64,000 bases of DNA, taken from contig NZ_JH815185.1 of NCBI RefSeq assembly GCF_000296385.1, positions 1,258,684 through 1,322,683 of the forward strand, given 5' to 3'. Positions 61,169 through 64,000 of the stretch are shown one piece after another; position 1 is the first letter of the stretch; every line of letters begins with the position of its first letter. The translations under genes and the position numbers were made by a program. This stretch comes from Lachnoanaerobaculum sp. OBRC5-5 (GTDB taxonomy: Bacteria; Bacillota; Clostridia; Lachnospirales; Lachnospiraceae). Under the pieces are notes generated by a model that saw nothing but the letters and a program-made list of their open reading frames with translations, searched no databases and was not told where the DNA came from.

Positions 61169-61315
61169 TTATCTGTTAGGATTCTCACAACCCTGGTTTC
61201 CAACTGTGCAAGATGTCTTGCAAGCTGACTGACAAGAAGTTTGGCACTCGCCACAACCACCACGCTTTAAGCTCTCTTTAAGAGTTTTCTCATTTAAAGT
61301 AACAACATGCTTCAT
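61169..61315 (-). CDS. scfA: SCIFF ranthipeptide precursor (six cysteines in forty-five)
   Basis: The 48-residue peptide starts MKHVVTLNEKTLKESLKRG and has Cys21, Cys24, Cys28, Cys32, Cys36 and Cys43, the six-cysteine pattern that names the SCIFF family. The ATG follows AAGGAG by seven bases. The maturase gene follows after 94 bases. In clostridial relatives the cysteines are linked to nearby acceptor residues through thioether bridges formed by the maturase. The role of the mature peptide is uncertain; quorum-sensing-like roles have been proposed in solventogenic clostridia. Confidence 0.96.
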   Translation of the reverse strand: MKHVVTLNEKTLKESLKRGGCGECQTSCQSACKTSCTVGNQGCENPNR

Positions 61316-61331
61316 ATACATTCTCCTTCTA

Positions 61332-61346
61332 TGTCGTACTACGACA
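61332..61346. repeat. Dyad in the SCIFF leader
   Basis: TGTCGTA-C-TACGACA is a perfect 7-base inverted repeat between the predicted transcription start and the ribosome binding site. Its GC-rich CGT/ACG core stands out from the AT-rich surroundings. Confidence 0.7.
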
Positions 61347-61353
61347 ACAAGCT

Positions 61354-61377
61354 TTATGCTAACTCATTTTAGCATAA
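61354..61377. repeat. Dyad over the SCIFF -10 element and start site
   Basis: TTATGCTAA and TTAGCATAA form a perfect 9-base inverted repeat around a 6-base spacer. It covers the -10 element of the scfA promoter, where a repressor would block initiation. Confidence 0.75.
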
Positions 61378-61394
61378 GTAAATATCTTTTTCAA
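61366..61394 (-). promoter_or_regulatory. scfA promoter
   Basis: On the minus strand TTGAAA (61394-61389), 17 bases, TAAAAT (61371-61366), with an extended TGC before the -10. The -35 overlaps the stop codon of the upstream nuclease gene, so transcription can be independent of it. Confidence 0.8.
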
Positions 61395-62314
61395 TAAATA
61401 TATTTTTTGAACACTTCAACACTCATATTTGCTCTTTTTGCGGCATCTTCAATACTTAATATTCCGTCTTTTACTAAGGATGCAAGAGTAGTTACAGCAC
61501 CTTCAAGCTTGCCTTTTTTTATTCCTTCGATTCTTCCTTTCTCTATTCCTTCAAGTCTTCCTTTTTCTATTCCTTCAAGCCTTCCCCTCTCTACTCCCCT
61601 TGCTTCAACTCTATCAAGTACTTCGCACATATTAACATTCTCCTTTCCCTTCAGCTCATTTATAGTTTCTTCAAATCTGTTATCTCCTGTCATTGCACTC
61701 ATCAGATAAAGTAGCTCTTCAACATGCTCAATTGTAGTTTTATCAGCAGTATAGTCTCTCTTTGTTCGCATTTGATACAGATAATCCGCCAATATTTTAA
61801 AGTCACTTTTAAATAAATCAATTTTTACTCTGTCCAGATATGCAATTTCAAAAAGGTTAATCTTAAAATCATTTACATAAGATTTTATATCATTATGTAC
61901 ATTCAATATTTCTAAAAGTGTAGTAGGATAATTCCATCTTTTATCATACCCAAGATATAAGACTAAAGTAATCACGGGATACTTTTCCTTATATCTGTTT
62001 TCTTTTCTTGTCTGATTTACATACTCTGTACCGTCATATCCGAACACTCTAAGAGGCATCAACTTATCAGGTCTTGTCTGGTTCTCTAATCCAAACAGTG
62101 ATATATTTATTTTACTGTTTTGCCAGTATTTTGCAATATCTCTCTCCTGTAATCTGAAATTACTTCCTATCTTAAGCATACTCATTGGAAGTGCATCCGA
62201 CAATGAAGATTCATCAACTACATCTTTGCCGTCAAATAAAAGTACATTTAAGATATCAGCAAATACATCATTGTACTTTTCAAGCATCTTTTGAGTTATG
62301 TCCTTATCTTTCAT
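61391..62314 (-). CDS. Rpn-family recombination-promoting nuclease / PD-(D/E)XK transposase-like
   Basis: The 307-residue protein resembles the Rpn/PDDEXK transposase-like family, which moves genes by unlinked recombination and is common in Lachnospiraceae. Residues 1-30 (KMLEKYNDVFADILNVLLF) and the SALPMSML region match the N-terminal nuclease part. The C-terminal 75 residues contain a tandem 8-residue repeat GRLEGIEK (about four copies) followed by a short helix-turn-helix-like end. The ATG at 62314 follows GGGGGAAG; an ATG 26 codons upstream lacks a good site. Confidence 0.72.
   Translation of the reverse strand: MKDKDITQKMLEKYNDVFADILNVLLFDGKDVVDESSLSDALPMSMLKIGSNFRLQERDIAKYWQNSKINISLFGLENQTRPDKLMPLRVFGYDGTEYVNQTRKENRYKEKYPVITLVLYLGYDKRWNYPTTLLEILNVHNDIKSYVNDFKINLFEIAYLDRVKIDLFKSDFKILADYLYQMRTKRDYTADKTTIEHVEELLYLMSAMTGDNRFEETINELKGKENVNMCEVLDRVEARGVERGRLEGIEKGRLEGIEKGRIEGIKKGKLEGAVTTLASLVKDGILSIEDAAKRANMSVEVFKKYIY
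61505..61604 (-). repeat. 24-base tandem repeat inside the Rpn-like gene
   Basis: Four near-identical 24-base units (for example 61533-61556 and 61557-61580) encode the GRLEGIEK repeats. Unit length is a multiple of three, so copy number can vary without breaking the frame. Confidence 0.75.
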
Positions 62315-62378
62315 ATCTCTTCCCCCTATTATACCAAAAATATTATTATTAGGCTGTTTTTTATTATAAATTTTAAGT

Positions 62379-62407
62379 AAAAGGGCCGTCACTTTTGTAA
62401 CAGCCCC
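62379..62407 (-). terminator. Terminator after the Ig-like surface protein gene
   Basis: On the minus strand GGGCTGT and ACGGCCC form a 7-bp stem with one G-U pair and a 10-base loop, followed by TTTTACTT. Confidence 0.7.
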
Positions 62408-62418
62408 ATTACACTCAT

Positions 62419-64000
62419 CTATTCTTCTTCTCTCTTTTTGTATACAAAGACTATTCCCAATCCCAATGCAATGCCTAAAGTTATAACTGCCAAAGGAATA
62501 TAACCTGCTGATAAAAGTTTTGCCTGCGGTGCTTTTATTTCAAAGCTTACAGAAACGATATCGCTTAAATTACCTGCCTTATCCTTTCCCTGTGCTTTTA
62601 TGGTGTGCTTGCCTTCTGTATAAATACTTAAGTTTATTGTACCGTCATCCTTGATTGTATACTCACTCTTATCGAGTAATTTATCATCAAGCCAAACCGA
62701 TTCAATAAAATCTCCGGGAAGTTCAGTACTTAAAATAATATTTACACTGCCTTCATAGATTTGTCCTTCTTCGGCGCCCAGAATCATACTTACAGGTTTT
62801 GTAGCATCATATATAACTTCCACCGGCTTCATTGAAGACTTATTTCCTGCCGTATCTGTTACTTCAAGATTGAAAGTATATTTTCCGTCTTTATCTATTG
62901 ATTTTAAGAACTTTAACTCACCGTTTACAAACTCAAACGGCTCATCCATTCCGTTTATAGTTGCCGACACAATAGAAATTTCATCGGTGTTCCATACCTC
63001 AATACCGGGTTTAAAAGGCTTGTTTGTATACTGTCCTACAAGTTCTTCAGGCTTAAACTTAAATGTAGCACCTTTTTTATTTACCGAGAAATTCACCTTC
63101 TTCTCGGTAACATTTCCTGCCATATCATATATGGTTACGGTAAGTATATAATTGTCGTCAATATATATAGGATCAAGATTTAATATATATCCGCCGTCCT
63201 GTTTCCTTGCCTTATATATAAGGTCTCTTGACTTTCCGTCCGCTACGGCTGTAAGAGTAATCTTTGACTTTAGTAAATCTATATTTACATCGTTGTATTT
63301 TACTACAGGTGAAACTGTTCTTGCATTGGCAGTCAAATCTTCCACTCCGGTAATAGTAATATACGGTGCTGTAGCATCAACATTAAGTTTTTCTTCAAAT
63401 CTTACTCGTTCCGACTCTGAACCCGGATTGTTTTTAACAACTGTGATTCTGTACTCTCCGTCATCATCAAACACTATATTGGCTCTGTGATTTACACCGT
63501 CCGAACTCCAGGTATATTTTGTATTTGACAGTACTTCTTTTCCATTCACGTTTTTGTAAACCGATACCGAATAATTATTCTCATTAAAGTCGTTGTCGTC
63601 AACATTTACATATGTCGATCTTGTATTCAAGAATCCGTTCACCCTGTTATTTACTATATCTCTGTTTATGCTTACCGTATGTCTGACATTATTTATACTT
63701 CTACCGGTATCTGTTCTTTCGCTTACGGCATTTCCATTTCCGACAGGTTGGAAAAATTGCGGCACTTCATTTGATACATCTGTTACTTCTCCTGTTTGAA
63801 CAGGTTGAGGCGTGTCTTGTATTTCCGTCTCAGTAGTTTGGCTTGTATTATTATCTACAATATCTCTGTGTGTAATATTATTTCTTATCACTGAACCGGA
63901 TATATTTCTGTCGGTATTTACATTACTGCCGACGCTATCCGTTCTTCGGGCACTATCTGTTCTTCCTGCACCTGTATCTTCCGTATTGCTCCTGTTCGTA
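62419..64000 (-). CDS. Cell-surface Ig-like repeat protein (5' end outside window)
   Basis: At least 526 residues are visible, and the frame remains open to base 64000, so the true start lies beyond the right edge; an internal GTG at 63891 is not the start. From its N-terminal side the visible part has a Thr/Asn/Arg/Asp-rich low-complexity region, then several Ig-like domains (DATAPYITITG, DMAGNVTEKKV, DTAGNKSSMKP, DKAGNLSDIVS), and a C-terminal membrane helix (YIPLAVITLGIALGLGIVFVY) with a short basic tail. There is no LPxTG motif, so the C-terminal helix probably anchors it. No enzyme domain is visible. Confidence 0.82.
   Translation of the reverse strand, partial: TNRSNTEDTGAGRTDSARRTDSVGSNVNTDRNISGSVIRNNITHRDIVDNNTSQTTETEIQDTPQPVQTGEVTDVSNEVPQFFQPVGNGNAVSERTDTGRSINNVRHTVSINRDIVNNRVNGFLNTRSTYVNVDDNDFNENNYSVSVYKNVNGKEVLSNTKYTWSSDGVNHRANIVFDDDGEYRITVVKNNPGSESERVRFEEKLNVDATAPYITITGVEDLTANARTVSPVVKYNDVNIDLLKSKITLTAVADGKSRDLIYKARKQDGGYILNLDPIYIDDNYILTVTIYDMAGNVTEKKVNFSVNKKGATFKFKPEELVGQYTNKPFKPGIEVWNTDEISIVSATINGMDEPFEFVNGELKFLKSIDKDGKYTFNLEVTDTAGNKSSMKPVEVIYDATKPVSMILGAEEGQIYEGSVNIILSTELPGDFIESVWLDDKLLDKSEYTIKDDGTINLSIYTEGKHTIKAQGKDKAGNLSDIVSVSFEIKAPQAKLLSAGYIPLAVITLGIALGLGIVFVYKKREEE

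Noticed and set aside
61505-61604. CRISPR-like repeat
   Set aside because: The repeats are directly adjacent, in frame with a protein, and have no spacers.
1-64000. tRNA or rRNA genes, prophage, insertion sequences, CRISPR arrays
   Set aside because: I looked for T-arm signatures, rRNA cores, integrases and transposases; apart from the tmRNA and the Rpn-like gene I found none.

Overview
This window is a stretch of chromosome from a low-GC anaerobic Firmicute, most likely a Lachnospiraceae or close Clostridia relative. The support is: an SCIFF peptide with its radical SAM maturase (a near-universal clostridial marker), a single fused SecDF, a MetH split from its reactivation domain, Gram-positive SOS boxes in front of lexA, lipobox lipoproteins with serine/threonine/glutamate-rich linkers, and AT-rich promoters with 17-bp spacers. 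It is core chromosome, not a mobile island. About 60 of the 67 genes lie on the minus strand. I see no phage, insertion sequence, CRISPR array, rRNA or tRNA; the only RNA gene is the tmRNA (ssrA).

Layout, left to right. 1-3.3 kb: methionine synthesis (second homocysteine methyltransferase cut by the window edge, metH, and a separate reactivation protein). 3.5-4.6 kb: ssrA, then lexA with two SOS boxes. 4.6-9.2 kb: rplS, two small membrane proteins, and an NAD salvage/turnover pair (pncB, nudC). 9.2-18 kb: the rimP-nusA-rnpM-rplGA-infB-rbfA-nrnA-truB-ribF-DUF1292 operon, preceded by a promoter and an intrinsic terminator in its leader. 18.0-18.6 kb: a VapBC-type toxin-antitoxin pair. 18.7-24.5 kb: envelope genes (SH3 lipoprotein, two cell-wall amidases, a YARHG protein, a VWA lipoprotein). 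24.5-31.3 kb: metQ, metI, metN, pepV, prfC and coaBC on one strand. 31.5 kb: coaX, divergent from coaBC with overlapping promoters. 32.3-41.7 kb: a reduced division/cell-wall cluster (rsmH, ftsL, PBP, mraY, murD, ftsW, ftsQ, ftsZ). 41.8-47.3 kb: argF, a TrmH-type methyltransferase, nadE and a small HD-domain alarmone-hydrolase-like gene, then a divergent Ig-like membrane protein. 47.3-51.8 kb: trmL, aminotransferase, Lrp regulator, an orphan AIR-synthase-like C-terminal domain, a VanW-like protein and a 32-residue membrane peptide. 51.9-55.8 kb: nucleic-acid maintenance (two DEDDh exonucleases, nth, dCMP deaminase, Sua5). 55.9-59.7 kb: yajC, tgt, secDF. 59.7-61.3 kb: the SCIFF ranthipeptide locus. 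61.4-64 kb: an Rpn-type nuclease and a cell-surface Ig-like protein cut by the right edge.

How the parts work together. Methionine appears twice (synthesis at the left edge, uptake at 24-27 kb), and one 12-bp near-palindrome, ATAACCTGTTAT, lies next to both. NAD metabolism appears as pncB/nudC and nadE. Coenzyme A synthesis is arranged as a divergent coaBC/coaX pair. Many genes in the operons overlap by 4 to 32 bases, which implies translational coupling; several conventional gene starts had to be moved downstream to ATG or TTG codons with better ribosome binding sites. The most distinctive system is the SCIFF locus, whose promoter carries two perfect dyads and whose peptide and enzyme genes are separated by an intrinsic terminator.
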